Assembly (NCBI GenBank): GCA_034231615.1
Contig: CM067312.1
Span: 4,877,001 to 4,941,000 of the forward strand
DNA from: Meghimatium bilineatum
Taxonomy: Eukaryota; Mollusca; Gastropoda; Stylommatophora; Philomycidae
Reading direction: 5' to 3'
Length of the DNA: 64,000 nt
The notes below the pieces were generated by a model. That model worked only from the letters and a program-made list of their open reading frames with translations. It had not been told where the DNA came from and ran no database searches. Numbering within the stretch: the first letter of the stretch is position 1; every line of letters begins with the position of its first letter. Shown piece after piece: positions 52,311 through 63,000 of this stretch. The translations under genes were made by a program, and so were the position numbers.

Positions 52311-52826
52311 ACTCATCAAAATAGAAATGGTAAGGGATTTCAGGTTATATTTAATTAATAAAATAAAGTACATAATGTACTTAGCAAAAAATGATTTATT
52401 TTTTTTCAACTAGAAGATCTTGCTTATTGTTTGTTGTAAGCTAAACTAATGAAATACACTGTGAAGTATATTCCAGGTAACATAATAAACAAGAACTAGA
52501 TATAACCAACAACTATTATTTTAAAATCCATTGCACTCATTATTTAATTCGATTTTGTAATGAAATAAGCATTTTGAATATTTTAAGTTAATTTATAGTT
52601 AATTCTTGTGTAAATATGAATATATAATCTACATATATAATCTTAGTAAAGTAAACAAAAGTGTTATATCCCGTAGGTTTGCTAGAAATAATGATTACTT
52701 CCCCTGCAATTATTTCATGTGTGGTGTCAGACTGGGATGTTGTGGTGACTGGACTACCAGAACCGCGACTGACATAATTTTAAGAAATTTATAAACATCT
52801 AATATAAACATATTGAACTAACATCC

Positions 52827-52982
52827 TCCGTCGAAGACGGGTGTATCAGACCACTAACGCAAATGAGACGACAACGCATTTTCATTCTCTGGACTACATC
52901 CTCCTGAAAATTTAGTAGGACCATTGTCCTGCTACATGAGAGATCCAGTAGGAGTTTGACAATGAACGCTGAAAGCAAAGAA
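52827..52982 (+). mobile_element. SINE family A with ~12-bp imperfect target duplication
   Basis: Starts ccgtcgaagacgggtgtatc and ends gacaatgaacgctgaaagca. Flanks gaactaacatcc and gagctagcatcc resemble a diverged target duplication. Confidence 0.75.
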
Positions 52983-53176
52983 GAGCTAGCATCCGTGGTT
53001 GAAAATATCGTATATCTCCATAAGAGGTACATATGTAATGAATGCCCAGAATATGAAATGTCTATACACTAGAAGGGAGAAAACTTCAGATATAAACACG
53101 TTCCAGGTGAGCGAAAGAGAATATGAAATGTCTATATACTAGAAAGTACAAAACTTAAGATATAATAACTTTCCAG

Positions 53177-53473
53177 ACGAACGAAAGTTGTTTCGTCCTC
53201 GCCACCCACCATATCCAAACTTCGCAAGCACGGGAAGACATGCCCCGTGTTTATCTTTGGACCGGAACCACCGATTTTGCCGGCATGTTAAAGCCGAGAT
53301 TTTTGCCGCTGCTCCATGTGGACAACTATTGGGAGCTACAGGTGAGAACCAGTGTCAGGTGGGGATCAAGGTTGTGAGAATTACTCCAAAGGATATGACA
53401 GCTTCAACGTCAGAAGTACTACCCTTTCATTATACATCACAACATTTTCAATATTATAGGCGAAACTGTTAAT
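53177..53473 (+). other. Unidentified exon-like block
   Basis: An acceptor-like ctttccag precedes 53177, a donor-like acag|gtgaga lies at 53341, and the frame stays open to 53472. It encodes FRPRHPPYPNFASTGRHAP, CRHVKAEIFAAAPCGQLLGA. Base composition is more balanced than the surroundings. I recognise no domain; it could be an exon or an old element. Confidence 0.3.
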
Positions 53474-53689
53474 GACGACGAAGTGGAAGAGAAACATCAC
53501 AAGATGGACAAGTTACATTCTAGCAGAGTGCACCACCAAAGCAAGAGGCTGGATATTGGACATCCGTTGTAACCAAATTTAGTTGCCGCGACGGCACTTG
53601 ATGATGAAGGAAGTGTAATGTAAATAACCAAAATATCGGTTATTCAGAACAAAATAAATACGACAAAGACATGATAGACCTATAGTAGA

Positions 53690-54005
53690 AGATATCTTAC
53701 GCTTAAGAACAAACTTATATCAACTTTGTACGAGGGTTACTGTAATGTGGATTCCAGCCCATGTCGGAATACCAGCCCATGTCGGAATACCAGGAAAAGA
53801 AGTAGCGGACAAGGAAGCTAAGAATGACACCAAAATGGAACATAGATCAAGGTAGGACTTGGCAGATCTGAAACCAGACGCATAATAAAGGACACAATAC
53901 TAAAGGAATGGACAGTAAAATGGGACAACAGTGCAAAAGGTAGATATGCACATGCTCTGCTAAAGGGACCCACTAGGACCACCCAAATCAAGGAAGAGCT
54001 TTTTC
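53690..54005 (+). pseudogene. LINE RNase H C-terminal fragment, plus strand
   Basis: VMWIPAHVGIPAHVGIPGKE followed by VADKEAKND, then KEWTVKWDNSAKGRYAH. This is the last RNase H motif (WIPAHVGIPGNExAD) and spacer of an I-type LINE. An 18-bp piece, cagcccatgtcggaatac, is duplicated in frame. It abuts, tail to tail, the minus-strand element that ends at 54010. Confidence 0.75.
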
Positions 54006-54447
54006 TTCTTCTTCTTTCGTTCACTTGAAACATGTCTGTATCTGTAATTCTGTCTCCTGAATAAAACTCACTGTCTTTTGTAGTTCATACAGTGTCCCAA
54101 ATATCTTTGATTCCAGTGTTGTTTCCTCTGGCCTCAGCGTTTCATACTCAGAACACTCTTGAAGTATATATGTGCACTCTGTGCTGTCTGTCCACATGGC
54201 AGTGTTGCCAATCTTGAACTTTTTATACATGTGACTGCGGAGTCGGTAGTGTCCCATTCTGAGGCATATAATTACAACTTGTTCTAATCTGTTCATAATG
54301 TGATAGTCATCTTGTGTTGGTGTTTGTGGCTTTCTTATTGACTTGATCATCTGTTGTTTTTTCCTGATGGTAGGTGATTGAAAGATCTGATTGGTCTTTG
54401 GTAACACCTTCCGTAGCCAGTTGGTCAGCTTTTTCATTTCCTGGTAT

Positions 54448-54870
54448 TCAACAGTGAGAGGGTATCCACTGAATAGTTACCATATACTGGTAAGACAATT
54501 CATTCAGTAGTTTTTGCAAGTCTGTTAGTTTTCCAGACTGGAGAGTCTGAAACACTGACATTGCATCTGTCAGGAATACCACAGGCTGTAGGTCAGAGTT
54601 GGAGTTCAGCAGTTTTTTTAGTTGCCACACTAATTGCCTGGATTTCTGCATTATAATTGTTGCAGAATTTCCCTGTCGGTGTTCTGATTGTATCTCTAGG
54701 CTTGTGTACATATTATATTCTCCATTCTTCACTGCTTTCTGTGCTGACCCATCTGTGCATACTCTGACCCATATAAGTTGTGGATATTCTTTGTCCAGGA
54801 AACTGAGGGTGACTGTCCACTGCACACTGTTCTGTTCGTCCTCTCTTAGTATTCCTTTAACGTGGGTCTG
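54448..54870 (-). pseudogene. LINE RNase H domain
   Basis: WVRVCTDGSAQKAVKNGEYN, NSDLQPVVFLTDAMSVFQTL, YQYMVTIQWIPSHC. The two Asp-bearing motifs, TDGS and LTDA, are intact. The frame breaks at 54448. Close copy at 14310-14745. Confidence 0.9.
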
Positions 54871-55641
54871 AATGTATATTTGTATTCCACACCTTTCGCT
54901 CCAAGGGGTTTGTTCTGGTACAGACCTTAAGGGGATGTCAACTTCAGGCAGGTCTGTAAGTTGTTTACGGAGTCATTCAGCTTGGTGGATAAAGCTGCTT
55001 CTTTTCAGTCGCCCCATTGCTAGATTTTGGAATCTTTCCTTCATTTTATGACTTGGCATACACTGAACTTTTCTGCTTGAATTAGTACTTTTGTGTCTCT
55101 GCGTTCGCCAAGTGTTTGCATTCTTCCCATTTTCTGCATCTCTGTTATGAGTGTTGATTTCATTGCTCCCAACATTATCCTAAGGGCCTGGTTTTTCACT
55201 TTATCTAGATCTTGTAATGTGGTGTTTGATGCAGGACACCACGCATCTGAACCATATTCCAGGTGTGGTCTTAGACCTATGCCTTGCTGGTAGACTTTAC
55301 AGAGTATATTTCCACTGACTACCCATGTATTTAGTATTCTGAGGATAGCTAACTTTCTCCTTGTATCTCGTTGTTAAGTTGTTTTATGTTTCATTTTGGT
55401 AACACACCTACCTATTTTTGTATTTCTTGACTTTCTCCTAGCTTTTGTTGTTGCTTTGTTTATGTGCTGCTTCCACGTCAGCTTATCATCAACAGTAACT
55501 CCGAGGTATGTAGGTTGTTTGTCACCAGCTTTTTGTTTTGGTGAGAGGGTAAAGAGTGTAGTGCTGCACTTATCTGTGTTAACGCTGAATCACCATCTAT
55601 TTGCCCATAAGTTTTGGACATCGAAAGCTCTTTGTGTTTGT

Positions 55642-56408
55642 TTAGTGGCCAATGTCGCATGTTCTTCCGTGTACCAGATCAGCATACATTGTCACTTTGA
55701 TCCCATGTGGTAGCTCAGCAATTAGGTCATTGATGTAAACCAAGAACAGGGTGGGTGACAGGACTCCTCCCTGGGGGACTCCATGCCGCAGTAGAACTTT
55801 CTTGCTCTTGCGACCATCTAATTGTACCCTGGCTCTTCTATTATGCAGGTATGCTTTTACCCATTTGTACATTCTTGAGCTAACCCTGCAATTTCGCAAT
55901 TTCTTCAAGAGTCCTTCTTTCCAAACATTGTCAAATGCTTTCCCGAGGTCTATCCATGCTGCTAGTACCAGTTTATTATCTTGGAAGGCATCCTCAATCT
56001 CTTGGGAGAGGTAGGTTGCCTGATCTTCAGTAGAGTAGCACTCTCTGAAACCTGCTTGCTGTGATACCAGAAGGTTTTCACTTTCAAGGTACCACTGCAT
56101 CCTAAGGTATGTTCCAATGCGTTCCATTGTTTTGCATAGACAGCTTGTGAGGCTGATGAGCCTGTAATTGGAGACTGTGTTACATCTTTTCCTGATTTGA
56201 GGAGTGGTATCATTATTGCTTCTCTCCACGCCTGTGGTACATTACCTGTGGACCAGCTTGTGTTAAAGATCTGCAGTAGCTTTGCTCTTGCTGCAATTCC
56301 CAGGTTTTTAATCATTTCATTGGACATTCCATCAGCTCCAGGGGACTTTTTCATTTTTAATTTGGATATTGCATGCTCCAGTCCTTTCATTGTGATTAGT
56401 GCCACCAT
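55642..56408 (-). pseudogene. LINE reverse transcriptase domain
   Basis: Two overlapping minus-strand ORFs (56408-55962 and 56229-55642) carry the RT palm and fingers: GADGMSNEMIKNLG, LISLTSCLCKTMERI, QQAGFRECYSTEDQATYLSQ, WIDLGKAFDNVWKEGLLKKL and GVPQGGVLSPTLFLVYIND. A frameshift after KSGKD separates them, and another falls at the YADD box, where only YAD remains in frame. Confidence 0.9.
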
Positions 56409-57098
56409 GACTTGAGGTATAGGTTCGCCTTGTCCAATGTTTTGCTGGTTCTTTCGAACCTCCTGTTTTTTGTCTGGGCTAACTTTAACGTTATTGTCTT
56501 CTGCAAAGTTACAGCTGTATGTTTACCTGTGAAAATGTTTCTATCTTTATGTGTGATCCTGGTATTTCTCCCTGTAGCTTCATCATTTAGTTGTTTTACC
56601 AGTTTCCATAATTTCATAGCATCTCTTTCAAGGTTCAGCGACTGATTTTTCGTTCAAGCTGCTCCATCTGGCTTGTAATTTGGCTTTTTGAAATTTAGCC
56701 TTTGTTTGCTGATATTTGTTGTGCTGTCCTTGGCTAGATCTGTTCTCAGCCTGCTGTCTAAATGTTTCCATCTCATTTTTCAGCTTTTTCAGTTCATCAT
56801 TCCAGTAGGGTTTGTAGTTTTTCGTGCCCCCCTGGGTATGGTTTTACTAGCAGCATGTAGTATACATCTATTAAATTCACTCACTGCTTTAATATTGATG
56901 TCTTTGTCCAAGTTCATGTCCTTAGCTAGAACACTGGTTAAATGGTGGTACATTTTTCAGTCTGCCCTCTTATAGTTCCACCTAGTGAGTGTGCTGCTGT
57001 CCTTGACAAATCCATTATGGATTTCCAAAAATACTGGTCTGTGGTCACTACCCCCAAGCTGCCTTCCAACAACATGTGTGATGTTCCATTCCAGGCCT

Positions 57099-60000
57099 GG
57101 TGAGTGGAATGCAAGGTCTGGTGTAGAGGTGGTGTGTCATGATCTTGAGTAGAAGGTTGGTGAGTGGAATGCAAGGTCTGGTGTAGAGGTTATGTGTCAT
57201 GATCTTGAGTAGAAGGTTGGTGAGTGGAATGCAAGGTCTGGTGTAGAGGTGGTGTGTCATGATCTTGAGTAGAAGGTTTGTGAGTGGAATGCAAGGTCTG
57301 GTGTAGAGGTTATGTGTCATGATCTTGAGTAGAAGGTTGGTGAGTGGAATGCAAGGTCTGGTGTAGAGGTGGTGTGTCATGATCTTGGGTAGAAGGTTTG
57401 TGAGTGGAATGCAAGGTCTGGTGTAGAGGTGGTGTGTCATGATCTTGAGTAGAAGGTTGGTGAGTGGAATGCAAGGTCTGGTGTAGAGGTGGTGTGTCAT
57501 GATCTTGAGTAGAAGGTTGGTGAGTGGAATGCAAGGTCTGGTGTAGAGGTGGTGTGTCATGATCTTGAGTAGAAGGTTTGTGAGTGGAATGCAAGGTCTG
57601 GTGTAGAGGTTATGTGTCATGATCTTGAGTAGAAGGTTGGTGAGTGGAATGCAAGGTCTGGTGTAGAGGTGGTGTGTCATGATCTTGAGTAGAAGGTTTG
57701 TGAGTGGAATGCAAGGTCTGGTGTAGAGGTGGTGTGTCATGATCTTGAGTAGAAGGTTGGTGAGTGGAATGCAAGGTCTGGTGTAGAGGTGGTGTGTCAT
57801 GATCTTGAGTAGAAGGTTTGTGAGTGGAATGCAAGGTCTGGTGTAGAGGTGGTGTGTCATGATCTTGAGTAGAAGGTTGGTGAGTGGAATGCAAGGTCTG
57901 GTGTAGAGGTTGTGTGTCATGATCTTGAGTAGAAGGTTGGTGAGTGGAATGCAAGGTCTGGTGTAGAGGTTATGTGTCATGATCTTGAGTAGAAGGTTGG
58001 TGAGTGGAATGCAAGGTCTGGTGTAGAGGTTGTGTGTCATGATCTTGAGTAGAAGGTTTGTGAGTGGAATGCAAGGTCTGGTGTAGAGGTTATGTGTCAT
58101 GATCTTGAGTAGAAGGTTGGTGAGTGGAATGCAAGGTCTGGTGTAGAGGTGGTGTGTCATGATCTTGAGTAGAAGGTTTGTGAGTGGAATGCAAGGTCTG
58201 GTGTAGAGGTGGTGTGTCATGATCTTGAGTAGAAGGTTTGTGAGTGGAATGCAAGGTCTGGTGTAGAGGTTATGTGTCATGATCTTGAGTAGAAGGTTGG
58301 TGAGTGGAATGCAAGGTCTGGTGTAGAGGTGGTGTGTCATGATCTTGAGTAGAAGGTTTGTGAGTGGAATGCAAGGTCTGGTGTAGAGGTGGTGTGTCAT
58401 GATCTTGAGTAGAAGGTTGGTGAGTGGAATGCAAGGTCTGGTGTAGAGGTGGTGTGTCATGATCTTGAGTAGAAGGTTGGTGAGTGGAATGCAAGGTCTG
58501 GTGTAGAGGTGGTGTGTCATGATCTTGAGTAGAAGGTTGGTGAGTGGAATGCAAGGTCTGGTGTAGAGGTGGTGTGTCATGATCTTGAGTAGAAGGTTGG
58601 TGAGTGGAATGCAAGGTCTGGTGTAGAGGTTGTGTGTCATGATCTTGAGTAGAAGGTCTGTGAGTGGAATGCAAGGTCTGGTGTAGAGGTTATGTGTCAT
58701 GATCTTGAGTAGAAGGTTGGTGAGTGGAATGCAAGGTCTGGTGTAGAGGTGGTGTGTCATGATCTTGAGTAGAAGGTTTGTGAGTGGAATGCAAGGTCTG
58801 GTGTAGAGGTGGTGTGTCATGATCTTGAGTAGAAGGTTGGTGAGTGGAATGCAAGGTCTGGTGTAGAGGTTATGTGTCATGATCTTGAGTAGAAGGTTTG
58901 TGAGTGGAATGCAAGGTCTGGTGTAGAGGTGGTGTGTCATGATCTTGAGTAGAAGGTTTGTGAGTGGAATGCAGGGTCTGGTGTAGAGGTGGTGTGTCAT
59001 GATCTTGAGTAGAAGGTTGGTGAGTGGAATGCAAGGTCTGGTGTAGAGGTGGTGTGTCATGATCTTGAGTAGAAGGTTTGTGAGTGGAATGCAAGGTCTG
59101 GTGTAGAGGTGGTGTGTCATGATCTTGAGTAGAAGGTTTGTGAGTGGAATGCAAGGTCTGGTGTAGAGGTTATGTGTCATGATCTTGAGTAGAAGGTTGG
59201 TGAGTGGAATGCAAGGTCTGGTGTAGAGGTGGTGTGTCATGATCTTGAGTAGAAGGTTTGTGAGTGGAATGCAAGGTCTGGTGTAGAGGTGGTGTGTCAT
59301 GATCTTGAGTAGAAGGTTGGTGAGTGGAATGCAAGGTCTGGTGTAGAGGTGGTGTGTCATGATCTTGAGTAGAAGGTTGGTGAGTGGAATGCAAGGTCTG
59401 GTGTAGAGGTGGTGTGTCATGATCTTGAGTAGAAGGTTGGTGAGTGGAATGCAAGGTCTGGTGTAGAGGTTATGTGTCATGATCTTGAGTAGAAGGTTGG
59501 TGAGTGGAATGCAAGGTCTGGTGTAGAGGTGGTGTGTCATGATCTTGAGTAGAAGGTTTGTGAGTGGAATGCAAGGTCTGGTGTAGAGGTGGTGTGTCAT
59601 GATCTTGAGTAGAAGGTTGGTGAGTGGAATGCAAGGTCTGGTGTAGAGGTTATGTGTCATGATCTTGAGTAGAAGGTTTGTGAGTGGAATGCAAGGTCTG
59701 GTGTAGAGGTGGTGTGTCATGATCTTGAGTAGAAGGTTTGTGAGTGGAATGCAAGGTCTGGTGTAGAGGTGGTGTGTCATGATCTTGAGTAGCAGGTTGG
59801 TGAGTGGAATGCAAGGTCTGGTGTAGAGGTTGTGTGTCATGATCTTGAGTAGAAGGTTGGTGAGTGGAATGCAAGGTCTGGTGTAGAGGTTATGTGTCAT
59901 GATCTTGAGTAGAAGGTTGGTGAGTGGAATGCAAGGTCTGGTGTAGAGGTTGTGTGTCATGATCTTGAGTAGAAGGTTTGTGAGTGGAATGCAAGGTCTG

Positions 60001-63000
60001 GTGTAGAGGTTATGTGTCATGATCTTGAATAGAAGGTTGGTGAGTGGAATGCAAGGTCTGGTGTAGAGGTGGTGTGTCATGATCTTGAGTAGAAGGTTTG
60101 TGAGTGGAATGCAAGGTCTGGTGTAGAGGTGGTGTGTCATGATCTTGAGTAGAAGGTTGGTGAGTGGAATGCAAGGTCTGGTGTAGAGGTTATGTGTCAT
60201 GATCTTGAGTAGAAGGTTGGTGAGTGGAATGCAAGGTCTGGTGTAGAGGTTGTGTGTCATGATCTTGAGTAGAAGGTTTGTGAGTGGAATGCAAGGTCTG
60301 GTGTAGAGGTTATGTGTCATGATCTTGAGTAGAAGGTTGGTGAGTGGAATGCAAGGTCTGGTGTAGAGGTGGTGTGTCATGATCTTGAGTAGAAGGTTTG
60401 TGAGTGGAATGCAAGGTCTGGTGTAGAGGTGGTGTGTCATGATCTTGAGTAGAAGGTTGGTGAGTGGAATGCCAGGTCTGGTGTAGAGGTTATGTGTCAT
60501 GATCTTGAGTAGAAGGTTTGTGAGTGGAATGCAAGGTCTGGTGTAGAGGTGGTGTGTCATGATCTTGAGTAGAAGGTTTGTGAGTGGAATGCAAGGTCTG
60601 GTGTAGAGGTGGTGTGTCATGATCTTGAGTAGAAGGTTGGTGAGTGGAATGCAAGGTCTGGTGTAGAGGTGGTGTGTCATGATCTTGAGTAGAAGGTTGG
60701 TGAGTGGAATGCAAGGTCTGGTGTAGAGGTGGTGTGTCATGATCTTGAGTAGAAGGTTGGTGAGTGGAATGCAAGGTCTGGTGTAGAGGTGGTGTGTCAT
60801 GATCTTGAGTAGAAGGTTGGTGAGTGGAATGCAAGGTCTGGTGTAGAGGTTGTGTGTCATGATCTTGAGTAGAAGGTTGGTGAGTGGAATGCAAGGTCTG
60901 GTGTAGAGGTGGTGTGTCATGATCTTGAGTAGAAGGTTGGTGAGTGGAATGCAAGGTCTGGTGTAGAGGTGGTGTGTCATGATCTTGAGTAGAAGGTTGG
61001 TGAGTGGAATGCAAGGTCTGGTGTAGAGGTGGTGTGTCATGATCTTGAGTAGAAGGTTTGTGAGTGGAATGCAAGGTCTGGTGTAGAGGTGGTGTGTCAT
61101 GATCTTGAGTAGAAGGTTGGTGAGTGGAATGCAAGGTCTGGTGTAGAGGTTATGTGTCATGATCTTGAGTAGAAGGTTTGTGAGTGGAATGCAAGGTCTG
61201 GTGTAGAGGTGGTGTGTCATGATCTTGAGTAGAAGGTTTGTGAGTGGAATGCAAGGTCTGGTGTAGAGGTGGTGTGTCATGATCTTGAGTAGAAGGTTGG
61301 TGAGTGGAATGCAAGGTCTGGTGTAGAGGTGGTGTGTCATGATCTTGAGTAGAAGGTTTGTGAGTGGAATGCAAGGTCTGGTGTAGAGGTGGTGTGTCAT
61401 GATCTTGAGTAGAAGGTTTGTGAGTGGAATGCAAGGTCTGGTGTAGAGGTTATGTGTCATGATCTTGAGTAGAAGGTTGGTGAGTGGAATGCAAGGTCTG
61501 GTGTAGAGGTGGTGTGTCATGATCTTGAGTAGAAGGTTTGTGAGTGGAATGCAAGGTCTGGTGTAGAGGTGGTGTGTCATGATCTTGAGTAGAAGGTTGG
61601 TGAGTGGAATGCAAGGTCTGGTGTAGAGGTTATGTGTCATGATCTTGAGTAGAAGGTTGGTGAGTGGAATGCAAGGTCTGGTGTAGAGGTGGTGTGTCAT
61701 GATCTTGAGTAGAAGGTTTGTGAGTGGAATGCAAGGTCTGGTGTAGAGGTGGTGTGTCATGATCTTGAGTAGAAGGTTGGTGAGTGGAATGCAAGGTCTG
61801 GTGTAGAGGTTATGTGTCATGATCTTGAGTAGAAGGTTGGTGAGTGGAATGCAAGGTCTGGTGTAGAGGTTGTGTGTCATGATCTTGAGTAGAAGGTTTG
61901 TGAGTGGAATGCAAGGTCTGGTGTAGAGGTTATGTGTCATGATCTTGAGTAGAAGGTTGGTGAGTGGAATGCAAGGTCTGGTGTAGAGGTGGTGTGTCAT
62001 GATCTTGAGTAGAAGGTTTGTGAGTGGAATGCAAGGTCTGGTGTAGAGGTGGTGTGTCATGATCTTGAGTAGAAGGTTGGTGAGTGGAATGCAAGGTCTG
62101 GTGTAGAGGTTATGTGTCATGATCTTGAGTAGAAGGTTTGTGAGTGGAATGCAAGGTCTGGTGTAGAGGTGGTGTGTCATGATCTTGAGTAGATGGTTTG
62201 TGAGTGGAATGCAAGGTCTGGTGTAGAGGTGGTGTGTCATGATCTTGAGTAGAAGGTTGGTGAGTGGAATGCAAGGTCTGGTGTAGAGGTGGTGTGTCAT
62301 GATCTTGAGTAGAAGGTTGGTGAGTGGAATGCAAGGTCTGGTGTAGAGGTGGTGTGTCATGATCTTGAGTAGAAGGTTGGTGAGTGGAATGCAAGGTCTG
62401 GTGTAGAGGTGGTGTGTCATGATCTTGAGTAGAAGGTTGGTGAGTGGAATGCAAGGTCTGGTGTAGAGGTTGTGTGTCATGATCTTGAGTAGAAGGTTGG
62501 TGAGTGGAATGCAAGGTCTGGTGTAGAGGTGGTGTGTCATGATCTTGAGTAGAAGGTTGGTGAGTGGAATGCAAGGTCTGGTGTAGAGGTGGTGTGTCAT
62601 GATCTTGAGTAGAAGGTTGGTGAGTGGAATGCATGGTCTGGTGTAGAGGTGGTGTGTCATGATCTTGAGTAGAAGGTTGGTGAGTGGAATGCAAGGTCTG
62701 GTGTATAGGTGGTGTGTCATGATCTTGAGTAGAAGGTTGGTGAGTGGAATGCCAGGTCTGGTGTAGAGGTGGTGTGTCATGATCTTGAGTAGAAGGTTGG
62801 TGAGTGGAATGCAAGGTCTGGTGTAGAGGTGGTGTGTCATGATCTTGAGTAGAAGGTTGGTGAGTGGAATGCAAGGTCTGGTGTAGAGGTGGTGTGTCAT
62901 GATCTTGAGTAGAAGGTTGGTGATTGGAATGCAAGGTCTGGTGTAGAGGTTGTGTGTCATGATCTTGAGTAGAAGGTTGGTGAGTGGAATGCAAGGTCTG

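Larger units (their letters stand above)
50880..52765. mobile_element. Long inverted repeat element, arms about 0.45-0.5 kb
   Basis: Bases 50883-51410 align with the reverse complement of 52318-52760. Shared blocks include cacaacatc, gcaggggaagtaat, acgggatataac, ttaactataa, atatct(t/a)gttct, aagtaca..atgtacttta and ccttaccatttctattttga. Arms are clearly diverged. Between them lie an RTE-like 3' end (51655-51890) and a LINE tail (52060-52310). It is either a transposon with long terminal inverted repeats or two opposed copies of one repeat. Confidence 0.65.
54010..57098 (-). mobile_element. I-type non-LTR retrotransposon: EN end, RT, RNase H, tail
   Basis: Read on the minus strand from 57098 down: the EN end (THVVGRQLGGSDHRPVFLEI, 57065-57005), a spacer (ILHAASKTIPRGARKT), RT N-terminus (KMKKSPGADGMSNEMIKNLG, NVPQAWREAIMIPLLKSGKD), palm (DLGKAFDNVWKEGLLKKL, RHGVPQGGVLSPTLFLVYIN), YAD with a frameshift at the catalytic box, thumb (PTYLGVTVDDKLTWK near 55500), RNase H (VCTDGSAQKAVKNG, VVFLTDAMSVFQTLQSGKL, 54825-54448) and a Cys-rich tail (TTLESKIFGTLYELQKTV). 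It is disabled by frameshifts and stops. The upstream part of its EN domain is displaced by the 60-bp satellite. Confidence 0.9.
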
